Below, piece after piece: positions 19,238 to 27,824 of a stretch of DNA of 64,000 nucleotides. A program made the position numbers and the translations under genes. The notes below the pieces were generated by a model, which searched no databases, was not told where the DNA came from, and worked only from the letters and a program-made list of their open reading frames with translations. Numbering within the stretch: position 1 is the first letter of the stretch; the number at the start of each line of letters is the position of its first letter. The stretch covers positions 4,815,001 to 4,879,000 of the forward strand of contig NZ_CP052859.1 in the NCBI RefSeq assembly GCF_012935695.1, read 5' to 3'. This DNA comes from Pseudomonas sp. ADAK18. Lineage in GTDB: Bacteria; Pseudomonadota; Gammaproteobacteria; Pseudomonadales; Pseudomonadaceae.

Positions 19238-19468
19238 TCAGCGCGCCTCCTTAACAGACATGCGCTGCTCAATCCAGGTGGTGATTTCGGAGTCAATCCA
19301 GCCGATAGCCGCAGCCCCCAATTTGATCGGTTTTGGAAACGTAGCGTCGTACCTTGGTGACTGGGCGTCCATGCGGTCATAGATCGTTGACCGGCCTAGA
19401 CCTATGCGTTCGCTCAGCTGCTTGAGACGTAAAATTCTCGGGTAGGGAACAGATGTTGAATTTGTCAC
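19238..19468 (-). CDS. alpA: AlpA-family transcriptional regulator
   Basis: 76 residues with the AlpA/MerR-like winged HTH: RILRLKQLSERIGLGRSTIYDRM, then the FPKPIKLGAAAIGWIDSEITTWIEQR segment in which the family's Trp-x-x-x-Glu pattern is present. In P4-like elements AlpA/Vis/Cox proteins activate or repress the integrase and excision. It lies upstream of and in the same direction as the YagK-like gene, separated by the AT-rich palindrome-bearing region. Confidence 0.9.
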   Translation of the reverse strand: MTNSTSVPYPRILRLKQLSERIGLGRSTIYDRMDAQSPRYDATFPKPIKLGAAAIGWIDSEITTWIEQRMSVKEAR

Positions 19469-20041
19469 TTGCCTTCTCGCTGTTGGCTTGGGAGTGATCG
19501 AACTTTAAATCTCTCTCAATCCAACAAAAAGGTCGGCAGCGACGAGTATTTTTTTCCTGAGCTTGGGATAGATTTTCTGATTCAAGCTGAGCAAGTGCTT
19601 CGCTGTAGAAGTCGTATACCGGCCTGCTGCTTGCAACGACGATAGGTCACCTTTACCGTGGGTCTCTGGGCCCTGGCATGCCTTGAGCTGCCCCGGACAC
19701 TCAGCAGCTTCTCGTGCATCCAGGCACTGCTCAGCTTTATGGGGGCTGCTCTGATCTTTCAGGTGGATGACTTAATGTGGGCCGGTGCGTATGCCATAAC
19801 GCATCCGGGTAGTTTTTTCCCTGCGAATCACGCCAGCCGAAAATGCAGTCAAAAAGCGCCGCAAAGGCGAGCAAAGAACTAACTCTGCACATCGAGCACT
19901 GGAGTCGTTTTCAGCAGGAACTAACTCCGTATAGCATTTACAGAAAATTGCCGGTTTTTGGCACCGCCACAAGGTGCACACCTGCTCCTCCCCGAAAATT
20001 AGAACGGTTTTTAAGCCTATATCACGACACTGACATCCACC
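19469..20041. other. 570 bp without a supported gene
   Basis: Both strands were read; only short frames without ribosome sites were found. This is the junction between the satellite-like module and the ICE-like module and could contain the right end of the integrative element. No repeat of the integrase-proximal sequence was recognised by eye. Confidence 0.4.
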
Positions 20042-20056
20042 GTGGAATCCAAAACC

Positions 20057-20386
20057 ATGTCATTTCAGTGCCCTCGCTGTAACTCCAAAGAGATTGCTTT
20101 CCTCAGAACAGCCATGACGATCGCGGCCAGTGTTGGTGCCGTAGGCGGTGCTGCACGAGGAGCAAGTACCGCACTCGCCGGTAGCCAAATAGGTGCAACT
20201 GTCGGTACTCTTGCCGGACCGTTTGGCATCACCATCGGTACAGTCTCTGGCGCCATCCTTGGCGGACTGGCTGGCGGTGTCGGTGGTTGTGCCATTGGCG
20301 CCCAGCTCGGCGAAAAACTGGATCGCCATGTATTGGCAAATAACCACTGCTTGGTCTGCGGGCATCGCTTCAACCTGCCCACTTAA
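20057..20386 (+). CDS. Split zinc-ribbon protein with glycine-zipper membrane segment
   Basis: 109 residues from the ATG at 20057 (MSFQCPRCNSKEIAF); a GTG at 20042 is possible. CPRC at the N-terminus and CLVCGH at the C-terminus look like two halves of one zinc ribbon. Between them is a long Gly/Ala-rich hydrophobic stretch (GAVGGAARGAS to LGGLAGGVGGCAIGAQLGE) of the glycine-zipper type. The topology implies a hairpin in the membrane with both CxxC halves on the same side. Function unknown; similar small proteins occur on ICEs. An IS4 element is inserted 16 bp after its stop. Confidence 0.7.
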   Translation: MSFQCPRCNSKEIAFLRTAMTIAASVGAVGGAARGASTALAGSQIGATVGTLAGPFGITIGTVSGAILGGLAGGVGGCAIGAQLGEKLDRHVLANNHCLVCGHRFNLPT

Positions 20387-20452
20387 ATAGCCCCCTCTCC
20401 CCTAATGCCGATCAGTTAAGCCTTCTCGCTTGACCTTTGGCCGCAAGAAATC

Positions 20453-20487
20453 AAAATCCGATGCCTGTACTGGCATCGGATTTTTTT
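20453..20487 (+). terminator. Hairpin with T-run inside IS4, before the transposase ATG
   Basis: Stem of 13 bp, AAAATCCGATGCC / GGCATCGGATTTT with a 6-nt loop, followed by T's and then directly by the ATG at 20488. It fits a terminator or a structure that hides the start on read-through transcripts, a known way for IS elements to limit transposase made from outside promoters. Confidence 0.65.
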
Positions 20488-21819
20488 ATGCGTCTCGCTC
20501 GGGCACTGGAACTGACCCATAACATCGCCTCCACCCCCAACTCAATCGAGGGACTGGACGCTTTACTTGATCCTTCTTTGGTCGAACAGGCGCTTGAACA
20601 GGCCGGCGTAGCAACCCTGCGCAAGCGTCGCTTACCCTTGGAAATGATGCTCTGGTGTGTGATCTCCATGGCGTTTTTCCGGCGCATGTCGGCGTGGGAC
20701 GTGGTCAGTCGCATGAACATCATGCTGCCGGGCCAACGCCCGTTGGTCGCCCCCAGCGCCGTAGTCCAAGCCCGTCAGAGATTGGGCAGCGAAGCTGTAC
20801 GACAGGTCTTCGATCTGACTCAGAAAAGTTGGCATGAAGCGGCTGGCCATCCGACGTGGGCCGGTTTGCGCTTGCTAGGCGTCGACGGCGTCGTCTGGCG
20901 AACACCCGATACACCGGAAAACAGAGCCCGCTATGACTCGGCCAGCAACCAGCATGGCGACACTGGATTTCCTCAGGTGCGCATGGTCTGCCAAATGGAG
21001 TTGACCAGCCATTTGCTGATTGGCAGTGCATTTGACGGCTATCGCAGCAACGAAATGAAACTGGCGGAGCAACTGATCGAAACCACCCCCGATCACTCGT
21101 TGACCTTGTTCGATCGGGGTTTCTATTCGTTAGGTTTACTGCATCAGTGGCAGCAAGCAGGCGTTGAACGCCATTGGCTAATGCCGCTGAAAAAAGGCTC
21201 GCAGTATGAGGTGATCCAACGTTTGGGGCGTCAGGATGCAATTGTTTTGCTGAGCACTTCGCCGCAGGCCCGCAAGCAATGGCCGTGGCTGCCGGAGAGC
21301 CTGACGGCACGACTTCTGAGCAAAACCATCAAGGGTAAGGTGTGTCAGATCCTGACGTCGATGGCCGATCCGCTGCGCTTTCCGCCAGACGAAATCGTAG
21401 ATCTGTACAGTCAGCGCTGGGAGATCGAATTAGGCTTTCGGGAAATGAAACAGACCCTGCTTAACAGCAGCTATACGTTGCGCAGCAAGACGCCAGAGAT
21501 GATCGAGCAGGAGTTGTGGGGCGTGTTGTTGGGCTACAACTTGTTGCGTTATCAGATGGTGGAAATGAGCCGCCATTGTCCTGGCATCTACCCGTGCGAA
21601 TTGAGCTTCACGGCGTGCACCTGGGCGATTCTCGGATTTATTAACAGCGTCTCCGCCGACCGCTCCGGGAACATCCCCAAGTACTTGGCCGAGCTTCACG
21701 CTTTAGCGCCGCACTACGTGCTGCCGCATCCGCGCGAGGAGCGTGTTTATCCTCGGGCCATCCGGCTGAAATCACCGAAGTATCCGGTCAAAAATAAAAA
21801 TGCCAGTCAGCTTAACTGA
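20488..21819 (+). CDS. IS4-family transposase
   Basis: 443 residues from the ATG at 20488; the frame is open back to a TTG at 20437, but that lead lies across the hairpin. DDE residues: first Asp in [13 protein letters not shown], second in [10 protein letters not shown], Glu in the YREK signature [15 protein letters not shown] (spacing Y-2-R-3-E-6-K exact). The stop codon lies inside the right inverted repeat. No frameshift or internal stop; the enzyme should be active. Confidence 0.93.
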   Translation: MRLARALELTHNIASTPNSIEGLDALLDPSLVEQALEQAGVATLRKRRLPLEMMLWCVISMAFFRRMSAWDVVSRMNIMLPGQRPLVAPSAVVQARQRLGSEAVRQVFDLTQKSWHEAAGHPTWAGLRLLGVDGVVWRTPDTPENRARYDSASNQHGDTGFPQVRMVCQMELTSHLLIGSAFDGYRSNEMKLAEQLIETTPDHSLTLFDRGFYSLGLLHQWQQAGVERHWLMPLKKGSQYEVIQRLGRQDAIVLLSTSPQARKQWPWLPESLTARLLSKTIKGKVCQILTSMADPLRFPPDEIVDLYSQRWEIELGFREMKQTLLNSSYTLRSKTPEMIEQELWGVLLGYNLLRYQMVEMSRHCPGIYPCELSFTACTWAILGFINSVSADRSGNIPKYLAELHALAPHYVLPHPREERVYPRAIRLKSPKYPVKNKNASQLN

Positions 21820-21911
21820 CTGGCATTACCCCTCTCCCCACACATTAATCCCGGATCGTGCTGCGCTCTGCGCAGTGCTTATGCCGACCTGCATCCAAAG
21901 GAATCTTTCCC

Positions 21912-22880
21912 ATGGCTCACCTCATTGAACAAATGGCTTACGTTGGTGCTACCCCTTGGCACGGCTTGGGCAGTCGCCTTACCGAAAAACAACCGCTGGA
22001 AGTCTGGCAGCAAGAAGCGGGCATGAATTGGCAGATCCAGGACAGCCCGGTTCATTTCAAAGCCGAGGCCGCCGGTCACTTGGGCAGCATTCACACATTC
22101 CCGGAGCAAAAAGTGCTGTATCGATCAGACACCAAAGCACCGTTGTCAGTGGTCTCCAATCGCTATCAGGTTGTGCAACCCCGTGAAGTGCTGGAGTTCT
22201 ACCGAGACCTGACGGATTTCTCAGGGTACGAGCTGGAAACCGCTGGCGTGCTCAAAGGTGGACGCAAGTTCTGGGCTCTTGCCAGAACTGGTCAGGCTGC
22301 AACGCTGAAGGGTAATGATCAGGTCAATGGCTATCTGCTGCTGGCAACCTCCTGCGACGGCACACTGGCGACCACAGCCACCCCTACCACTGTTCGCGTA
22401 GTCTGCAACAACACCTTGAGCATTTCGCTCAACGGTGCCACTCACGCCATCAAGGTGCCGCACAGCACGCGCTTTGATCCTCGAACGGTCAAAAAGCAAC
22501 TGGGCATCGCCGTCTCGCAATGGGACGAGTTCATGTATCGGATGCGTATCCTCGCCGAACGCAGAGTTCAGTCGAAAGAGGCCCTAGGCTTCTTTATGGA
22601 CGTGCTGTGTGACACCAGCCTCCACGACCCCATTCCCGAAGTGCTACCCAACAAACGGGCAATGGAGAAGGTGCAAAGCCTGTACGAAGGAAAAGGTCGA
22701 GGTGCTGATCTACGGTCCGCGCGCGATACCGCCTGGGGTTTGCTGAACGCGGTAACGGAGTACGTGGATCACGAGCGACGAGCCCGAAGCTCGGAGTACC
22801 GAATGGATTCCGCCTGGTTTGGCCAAGGGGCGGTGATCAAACAGAAAGCGCTGAATGCTGCGCTGCAACTCGTGGCGTAA
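21912..22880 (+). CDS. DUF932 / phage-plasmid-like protein (TIGR03299 type)
   Basis: 322 residues from the ATG at 21912 with AAGGA upstream. The N-terminus MAHLIEQMAYVGATPWHGLG and internal VSNRYQVVQPREVLEFYRDL and ATSCDGTLATTATPTTVRVVCNNTLSISL are characteristic of DUF932 proteins carried by plasmids, phages and ICEs. The biochemical role is unknown; they are usually found with transfer or replication genes. Its promoter region has been moved 1.4 kb away from the preceding gene by the IS4 insertion. Confidence 0.88.
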   Translation: MAHLIEQMAYVGATPWHGLGSRLTEKQPLEVWQQEAGMNWQIQDSPVHFKAEAAGHLGSIHTFPEQKVLYRSDTKAPLSVVSNRYQVVQPREVLEFYRDLTDFSGYELETAGVLKGGRKFWALARTGQAATLKGNDQVNGYLLLATSCDGTLATTATPTTVRVVCNNTLSISLNGATHAIKVPHSTRFDPRTVKKQLGIAVSQWDEFMYRMRILAERRVQSKEALGFFMDVLCDTSLHDPIPEVLPNKRAMEKVQSLYEGKGRGADLRSARDTAWGLLNAVTEYVDHERRARSSEYRMDSAWFGQGAVIKQKALNAALQLVA

Positions 22881-23030
22881 GCCAAAGAGCAACGCTCATA
22901 AACCTGCACAAACTCAACGCGAGCGATACTGCTGGCAACCCGGAACACAGCTATCTCTAGAGATCCAATCCAGCAAACACCTCCCTTCCGTCACTCACAC
23001 TTTAAACGTCCTATTACAGGAAAAACGTCC

Positions 23031-23219
23031 ATGTCAGTACTTCGATTTTTTCTCACGCTGTTCATGTTCATTTGCCTGCTCGCTGGTAGCAGCGTCGTGG
23101 TAACGACCCTCTGCCTGATGTTGCGCTTTCCACCCCTGCTGTTCGCCGTTGTGCTGGCTTGCGCTCTGCTGGTCATCGTCCTGAGACAACTTCGCAGGCA
23201 TAACCCCGCGACCGTTTGA
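23031..23219 (+). CDS. Small two-span membrane protein
   Basis: 62 residues, MSVLRFFLTLFMFICLLAG..., with two hydrophobic stretches (~residues 4-30 and 33-50) joined by RFPP and a basic tail RQLRRHN. AGGA lies 10 bp before the ATG. No homologue recognised. It sits in the same direction as DUF932 and the broken zinc-ribbon gene after it, so the three may be one unit. Confidence 0.55.
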   Translation: MSVLRFFLTLFMFICLLAGSSVVVTTLCLMLRFPPLLFAVVLACALLVIVLRQLRRHNPATV

Positions 23220-23273
23220 TGCCCACGGCGGCGTGCTCAACACTGCATTCACTCTCCAGATTAGAGATCCAGT

Positions 23274-23589
23274 ATGAACCCAAACTGTTTGATTTGTGAG
23301 TCTTCAGCCGTCCTTAGCCAGGACAATGCCAAGGCGATCGTTCAGCTCTTTACGGTGCTAAAATGGCTTCGCCCGTGAATGGCGCGCCCTCCAACCCTCC
23401 ACCAAGAACCCACACCCAGTGGCGCCGATGGCGTGTTTTCTGCAAACCATGACTGCTGCTGTGGCGAACACCGCCTCCGCGCTGCGCGACAGTGACACGT
23501 TTATTCAGGATATGCAGAAATATCAGTTCGGCGAATTTACCTGTTTGTGTCTGCGTTGTGGCGCCCGCTTCGATGCAATCGCCCCATGA
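23274..23589 (+). pseudogene. Zinc-ribbon protein gene with a +1 frameshift
   Basis: An ATG at 23274 opens a frame MNPNCLICESSAVLSQDNAK that stops at 23378. The +1 frame from there continues without a stop to 23589 and ends EFTCLCLRCGARFDAIAP. The two parts join if one base is removed near the AAAA run at 23360-23363 (coding LNGFAREWRALQPS after repair), giving about 104 residues. As in the gene at 20057, one CxxC is at each end. No slippery-site signature is seen, so a disabling indel is more likely than programmed frameshifting. It abuts the stop of the convergent XRE gene with no gap. Confidence 0.6.
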
Positions 23590-23934
23590 TCACGTTTTCA
23601 GTCGGTTGACTAAACGCTCGACCAATTCGACCACCAACTCTCTATCGGACTGATCCAACGACACCAATAAATGGTTGATCCGACTGGCCTGGTCATCAAC
23701 GAGTGGGCTCACCTCACTCAGCAGCTCAGCCGCCTCGCAGCCAAAGATGTCGGCGAACTCCAAAAGCCGAGTGATATTCGGCATCACAATCCCTCGCTCG
23801 ATACGAGAAACCGCCTCGTTCCCCACGCCCAAGCGCTCCGCAACCGCCTCCTGGGTTAGTCCGCTAAGCACCCGCTGTTTCGATATGGCACGCCCTACGG
23901 TGCCCGCCAATTGCTTCTGATCAATTTCAGCCAT
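23590..23934 (-). CDS. XRE-family transcriptional regulator
   Basis: 114 residues from the ATG at 23934 (MAEIDQKQLAGTVG), with GGGAGAG upstream. The HTH is clear: RAISKQRVLSGLTQEAVAERLGVGNEAVSRIERGIVMPNITRLLEFADIFG (residues ~14-64). The C-terminal part (DQSDRELVVELVERLVNRLK) is helical and probably dimerises. Two CAACC-N5-GGTTG dyads in the divergent region ahead of it are likely operators for autorepression and control of the secreted-protein gene. Confidence 0.88.
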   Translation of the reverse strand: MAEIDQKQLAGTVGRAISKQRVLSGLTQEAVAERLGVGNEAVSRIERGIVMPNITRLLEFADIFGCEAAELLSEVSPLVDDQASRINHLLVSLDQSDRELVVELVERLVNRLKT

Positions 23935-23949
23935 GTTGCTCTCCCATCT

Positions 23950-23964
23950 CAACCTAGATGGTTG
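23950..23964. promoter_or_regulatory. Operator 1 of the XRE regulator (CAACCTAGATGGTTG)
   Basis: 15-bp interrupted dyad CAACC-N5-GGTTG located 16 bp upstream of the XRE start, matching a second copy 57 bp away. Confidence 0.55.
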
Positions 23965-24006
23965 GGCATCACCTCATTGACATGAAGAACATCAAAAGTT
24001 GAAAAT

Positions 24007-24021
24007 CAACCTTAAAGGTTG
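24007..24021. promoter_or_regulatory. Operator 2 of the XRE regulator (CAACCTTAAAGGTTG)
   Basis: 15-bp dyad with 7-bp arms, 49 bp before the start of the secreted-protein gene. It overlaps a third dyad GTTGAAAATCAAC (23998-24010). Shared half-site CAACC with operator 1. Confidence 0.6.
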
Positions 24022-24069
24022 TTATTCATCTTAAGATCACAAATCAACACCACTCGATAAGGAACATCC

Positions 24070-24522
24070 ATGAATACGAAAACCCTACTAATGGTGGCGT
24101 TTAGCTGCCTGGCCGCGAATACCGCCTCTGCCGGAACCAATACCTGGACTGCGGGCTGGGCGATGGGCACCAACGAATATGCCGTTGACGACGGCAATGG
24201 CAACGAATTGGTGATTGCGTGCCCGAATGATGACGACCGCTATATCTCGGCCAGCGCCACAGTGAACGGCCAAGGCTATAGCTCAGAAAACGGACAAGGT
24301 TTTGACCTCATCGTGGATGGCAAAACCTTCCGAAACCCGTTCTACACCGACTGCCGTGCATGCAGCAGCATCTTCACCCATGAGTTCTGGGGTGCCTTGC
24401 GCAAAGCCAATCGATTGCAGTTCAGCGCTCAAGGCAAGATCTTCAACCTACCCACCAAGAACCTCAAAGCGGTACTGCCGACACTGAACGACAAAAACAA
24501 TAGCTGCCAGGCTGCTTGGTAA
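24070..24522 (+). CDS. Secreted hypothetical protein
   Basis: 150 residues with a type I signal peptide (MNTKTLLMVAFSCLAANTASA, cleavage after ~21). The mature protein has four cysteines (IACPND, TDCRACSS, NNSCQA) and a beta-rich, acidic N-terminal half, so disulfides in the periplasm are likely. Not recognised. It is divergent from the XRE regulator across two operators and is followed 34 bp later by a small membrane protein; the pair probably forms an XRE-controlled operon. Confidence 0.65.
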   Translation: MNTKTLLMVAFSCLAANTASAGTNTWTAGWAMGTNEYAVDDGNGNELVIACPNDDDRYISASATVNGQGYSSENGQGFDLIVDGKTFRNPFYTDCRACSSIFTHEFWGALRKANRLQFSAQGKIFNLPTKNLKAVLPTLNDKNNSCQAAW

Positions 24523-24556
24523 CTGACTCGACCAATCATCACAAAAGGAGAATCAC

Positions 24557-24934
24557 ATGTCTCAACAAGGCAAGAACCCACAGAGCGGCGTCAACAAAGA
24601 AGGCGACAACACAAGCGGCATCAGTCCAGCCATGATTGGCTGGGGTGTGGCAGCGGCGGTGTTGGCAATAGTGAGCGTGACCTTCAACACGTCGCACATG
24701 GCATTGGGCGCAGGCTGGTTTGCTAAATGCGTGGCCGTTCTGGTCGGTGCGTTTCTGGGCTGGCTGGGAGCCCTGGCTGGCGATGCCATCCGTAAATTCG
24801 CTCATCCAGATGCAGTGTTCACCAACGGTGGCATCCTGAGCCTAATTTGGATCAAGGTGTTTTGGGCGGTTGGCCCACAAGTACTTGGCTTGTGTGTGGG
24901 TGTATTCTTCGGCGGCGCCATGGTGCTGCGCTAA
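24557..24934 (+). CDS. Small membrane protein of the ICE-like module
   Basis: 125 residues from the ATG at 24557 with AAAGGAG 9 bp ahead. Three to four hydrophobic segments follow a polar N-terminus: PAMIGWGVAAAVLAIVSVTF, FAKCVAVLVGAFLGWLGALAG, and LIWIKVFWAVGPQVLGLCVGVFFGGAMVL. Not recognised. A diverged copy of its last ~28 codons and 3' flank is present in inverted orientation near 52.7 kb, so this module once existed, or was duplicated, on both sides of the fimbrial region. Confidence 0.65.
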   Translation: MSQQGKNPQSGVNKEGDNTSGISPAMIGWGVAAAVLAIVSVTFNTSHMALGAGWFAKCVAVLVGAFLGWLGALAGDAIRKFAHPDAVFTNGGILSLIWIKVFWAVGPQVLGLCVGVFFGGAMVLR

Positions 24935-25417
24935 TTCTCGGAGCCTGCCTACCCCCTGAGATGTAGCGCGATCGTCTCATTGCTGCTACAGGTGGGTTGT
25001 TCCGATGAAAACTCGAAAGCCAGGGGGGGGAGTTCCTTTCTGGCTGCGTACAAAGCGGAGCGTCGAAAGCTATTGGCGCATGTACTTTTCAGAAACTGGA
25101 AGTGAAGTACTCACCAGCAGAGCTTCGCTCAGGTAGATCAGACAAACTACTCCAAGTAGTAATAACCTCTGCAAACGCCTGCGGGAACGAGTGACCAGCA
25201 AATATAACAATAAAAGAAACTACCGGACGAAATCATTACCGTGCAATAAAGCCTGAAGATTCAATCCAAAGGGCGATAGCTGCAACCTGACAATTGACGG
25301 AGGGAGAGATCATGTAAGTCGAGCCAAATTACCTGGTTTATTTACCGTTTTCGTCGGACACAAACAAAAACTGCCCTATGGAGTTCTGCAATATTCTAGA
25401 CAAGACGTAATTGGTCT
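24935..25417. other. 480 bp without a supported gene
   Basis: Contains a run of eight G (25022-25029) and short frames only. It ends at the IS66 left repeat. No promoter, repeat or RNA gene recognised. Confidence 0.4.
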
Positions 25418-25520
25418 GTAACCGTCCGGGCAACACACCTTCCTGATGCCATCGCTTAAGGCGATGGTGTCCACCTAAATTTAAGTGGACACCATTTTTA
25501 GCCTTTTTAAGCGGACGCCC

Positions 25521-25853
25521 ATGCCACAAGAACGCCGTTCCTATTCCAAGTCCTTTAAGGCCCAGGTCATCGCCGAGTGCGCGCAGGCTGACACCTCGAT
25601 TGCCAATGTCGCCTTGACCCACAACCTCAATGCAAACCTTGTCCATAAATGGATTCGGGTGCATGCGCAGAAAAACCTGGCACTGCAAACTGCCTTTATT
25701 CCGGTCAAGGCATTGTCTTCGACAGCGGCCCCTCAAGTTCTTCCGGCCACGATTCGAATCGAAGTGCCTCATTCAAAAGGCGTAGTCGTGGTGAGTTGGC
25801 CGGCAGAAAATGCAGCGGCATGTTCCGCTTTCCTGCGAGACCTGCTGCGATGA
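25521..25853 (+). CDS. tnpA: IS66 TnpA (Orf1)
   Basis: 110 residues from the ATG at 25521 (MPQERRSYSKSFKAQVIAEC). An HTH of the IS3/IS66 OrfA type, with NLNANLVHKWIRVHAQ as recognition region and the conserved ending AFLRDLLR. Its stop overlaps the tnpB ATG (ATGA). Required together with TnpB and TnpC for transposition in IS66 elements. Confidence 0.88.
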   Translation: MPQERRSYSKSFKAQVIAECAQADTSIANVALTHNLNANLVHKWIRVHAQKNLALQTAFIPVKALSSTAAPQVLPATIRIEVPHSKGVVVVSWPAENAAACSAFLRDLLR

Positions 25854-26185
25854 TTCGCATCGACACCATCTGGCTCGCCATCGAGCCCATGGACATGCGC
25901 GCCGGCACTGAAACCGCGCTGGCACGAGTTGTCGCGGTGTTCGGTGCGGCGAAGCCGCACTGTGCTTATCTGTTCGCCAACCGCCGTGCCAATCGTATGA
26001 AAGTGTTGGTGCATGACGGCGTGGGGATTTGGCTTGCAGCCCGGCGCTTGAATCAAGGGCGCTTCTTTTGGCCAGGCGTGCGACACGGCTCTGAAGTCGA
26101 GTTGGATGCAGAGCAACTTCAAGCCTTGGTGCTCGGTTTACCTTGGCAACGCGTCGGTTCCGGAGGCGCCATCACGGTGCTCTAA
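25850..26185 (+). CDS. tnpB: IS66 TnpB (Orf2)
   Basis: 111 residues, typical IS66 Orf2: MIRIDTIWLAIEPMDMRAGTETALARVV, then AYLFANRRANRMKVLVHDGVGIWLAARRLNQGRFFWP. The N-terminal I-x-P-x-D-M-R-x-G motif is intact. Translationally coupled to tnpA. tnpC follows after an 84-bp gap. Confidence 0.88.
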   Translation: MIRIDTIWLAIEPMDMRAGTETALARVVAVFGAAKPHCAYLFANRRANRMKVLVHDGVGIWLAARRLNQGRFFWPGVRHGSEVELDAEQLQALVLGLPWQRVGSGGAITVL

Positions 26186-26268
26186 CTCGTCTGCCATGGC
26201 GCGCTTGCCAGCACAATTGGCCCATCAGTCTATCGCCGCCACTAGCCCTCTCTGGCAAAATCGGCGGC

Positions 26269-27794
26269 ATGACTTCGCATCCGAATCTCGATCAATTAAA
26301 CCCTGAAGAACTGCGTGCCTTGGCGGCGCAGTTGATCCAGCGCGTCGAAACGATGGACAAGCAAATCACTCATCACAAGTCGGTCAACGAGAAACTGGCC
26401 CACGAGATCGCGCTGCTCAAACGCTTCAAGTTTGCCAAGCGCAGCGAGCAGTTGAGCCCGAATCAAGCCAGCCTGCTCGACGACTTGATCGATACGGATA
26501 TCGCCGCTATCGAAGCCGAACTTGAGGCGCTGCAACCGGCACCTGTCGAAGCCAAAGTACGCCAGCAACCCAAGCGCGCACCGCTGCCACCGCAGTTTCC
26601 TCGCACGCTGATCCATCACGAACCGGACAACAGCCACTGCCAGTGCGGCTGCGCCCTCAAGCGCATCGGCGAAGATGCCAGCGAAAAGCTCGACTACACG
26701 CCCGGCGTGTTTACCGTCGAGCGCCACATCCGTGGAAAGTGGGCCTGCGAACAGTGCGAAACGCTAATCCAGGCGCCGGTACCGGCGCACGTCATCGACA
26801 AAGGCATACCGACAGCGGGCCTGCTGGCCCACGTCATGGTGGCCAAGTTTGTCGACCATCTGCCGCTGTATCGGCAGGAGAAAATCTTCGGCCGCGCTGG
26901 ACTGCCTATTGCTCGCTCGACCTTGGCGCAGTGGGTGGGCAACTGCGGCGTGCAATTACAGCCGCTGGTTGATGCGCTGCGCGAAGCCGTGCTGACGCAC
27001 GGCTTCGTCCACGCTGACGAAACGCCGGTACAAATGTTGACGCCTGGCGCGAAGAAAACTCATCGCGCTTACGTCTGGGCCTATGCCACCAGTCAGTTCT
27101 CCGATCTGGCGGCGGTCGTTTACGACTTCAGCCCGAGCCGTGCTGGCGAACATGCTCGAAACTTCCTCGGCCACTGGAACGGGAAGCTGGTCTGCGATGA
27201 CTTCGCTGGCTACAAGGCAGGCTTTGAACTGGGCGTCACGGAGATCGGCTGCATGGCCCATGCACGCCGCAAGTTCTTCGACTTGCACGCGACCAACAAG
27301 AGCCAGATCGCCGAAAAAGCGCTGCACTACATCGCGGCCTTGTAAGAAGTTGAACGAGAGACACGCGAGCTGGAGCCGGGTGTCCGGCAGCGAATACGGC
27401 AGGAAAAAGCAGCGCCGATCATCGACGCACTTCATACCTGGATGATCGCCCAGAGGCAGCTGGTGCCTGAGGGATCGGCCATCGCCAAGGCGTTGGATTA
27501 CAGCCTCAAACGCTGGATAGCGCTGACGCGCTATCTCGATGACGGTGCTGTGCCCATCGATAACAACTGGTGCGAGAATCAAATCCGGCCGTGGGCTCTT
27601 GGGCGCTCGAACTGGCTGTTCGCGGGCTCGTTACGTAGAGGTAAACGGGCGGCGGCGATCATGAGTTTGATCCAGTCGCGCGGCTCAACGGGCATGATCC
27701 GTATGCTTACTTGAAGGATGTTCTCACACGCCTGCCGACGCAGCGTGCGAGTGAGATTGCCGAGCTGCTACCGCACAGGTGGGCGCCCGTTTAA
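26269..27794 (+). pseudogene. tnpC: IS66 TnpC transposase, nonsense mutation plus frameshift
   Basis: Reads as a normal IS66 transposase from MTSHPNLDQLNPEELRA: leucine-zipper N-terminus, zinc-binding CQCGCALKRIGEDASEKLDY, and DDE-type HADETPVQML and VCDDFAGYKAGF segments. At 27343 a TAA replaces the Tyr codon expected in IAALYEVERETREL. The frame then continues to 27671, where one G is missing in IQS(AR)LNGHDPY, sending it out of frame; the original end RWAPV is at 27791. Two independent lesions show it has been dead for some time. Confidence 0.88.
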
Positions 27795-27824
27795 TCACGC
27801 AAGGTGTGTTGGGCGGACGCTTAC

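Larger units (their letters stand above)
20403..21828 (+). mobile_element. IS4-family insertion sequence, 1426 bp, 11-bp target duplication
   Basis: Terminal inverted repeats of about 19 bp: left TAATGCCGATCAGTTAAGC (20403-20421) and right, read inward, TAATGCCAGTCAGTTAAGC (21810-21828), two mismatches. It is flanked by perfect direct repeats CCCCTCTCCCC at 20392-20402 and 21829-21839. The perfect duplication and intact transposase indicate recent insertion. Confidence 0.9.
25418..27824 (+). mobile_element. IS66-family element, inactive, no target duplication
   Basis: Left end GTAACCGTCCGGGCAACACA (from 25418) and right end, read inward, GTAAGCGTCCGCCCAACACA (to 27824) form imperfect inverted repeats. 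tnpA, tnpB and tnpC lie between. The flanking 8-mers ATTGGTCT and CTTTAAAA do not match, so the element's insertion has been followed by rearrangement or deletion. It cuts off a fimbrial adhesin pseudogene on its right side. The inner hairpin 25469-25493 (GTGTCCAC arms) precedes tnpA. Confidence 0.8.

Noticed and set aside
23274..23589. Programmed ribosomal frameshift in the zinc-ribbon gene
   Set aside because: The AAAA run is short and no X-XXY-YYZ slippery motif or downstream structure is evident; a simple indel explains it better.
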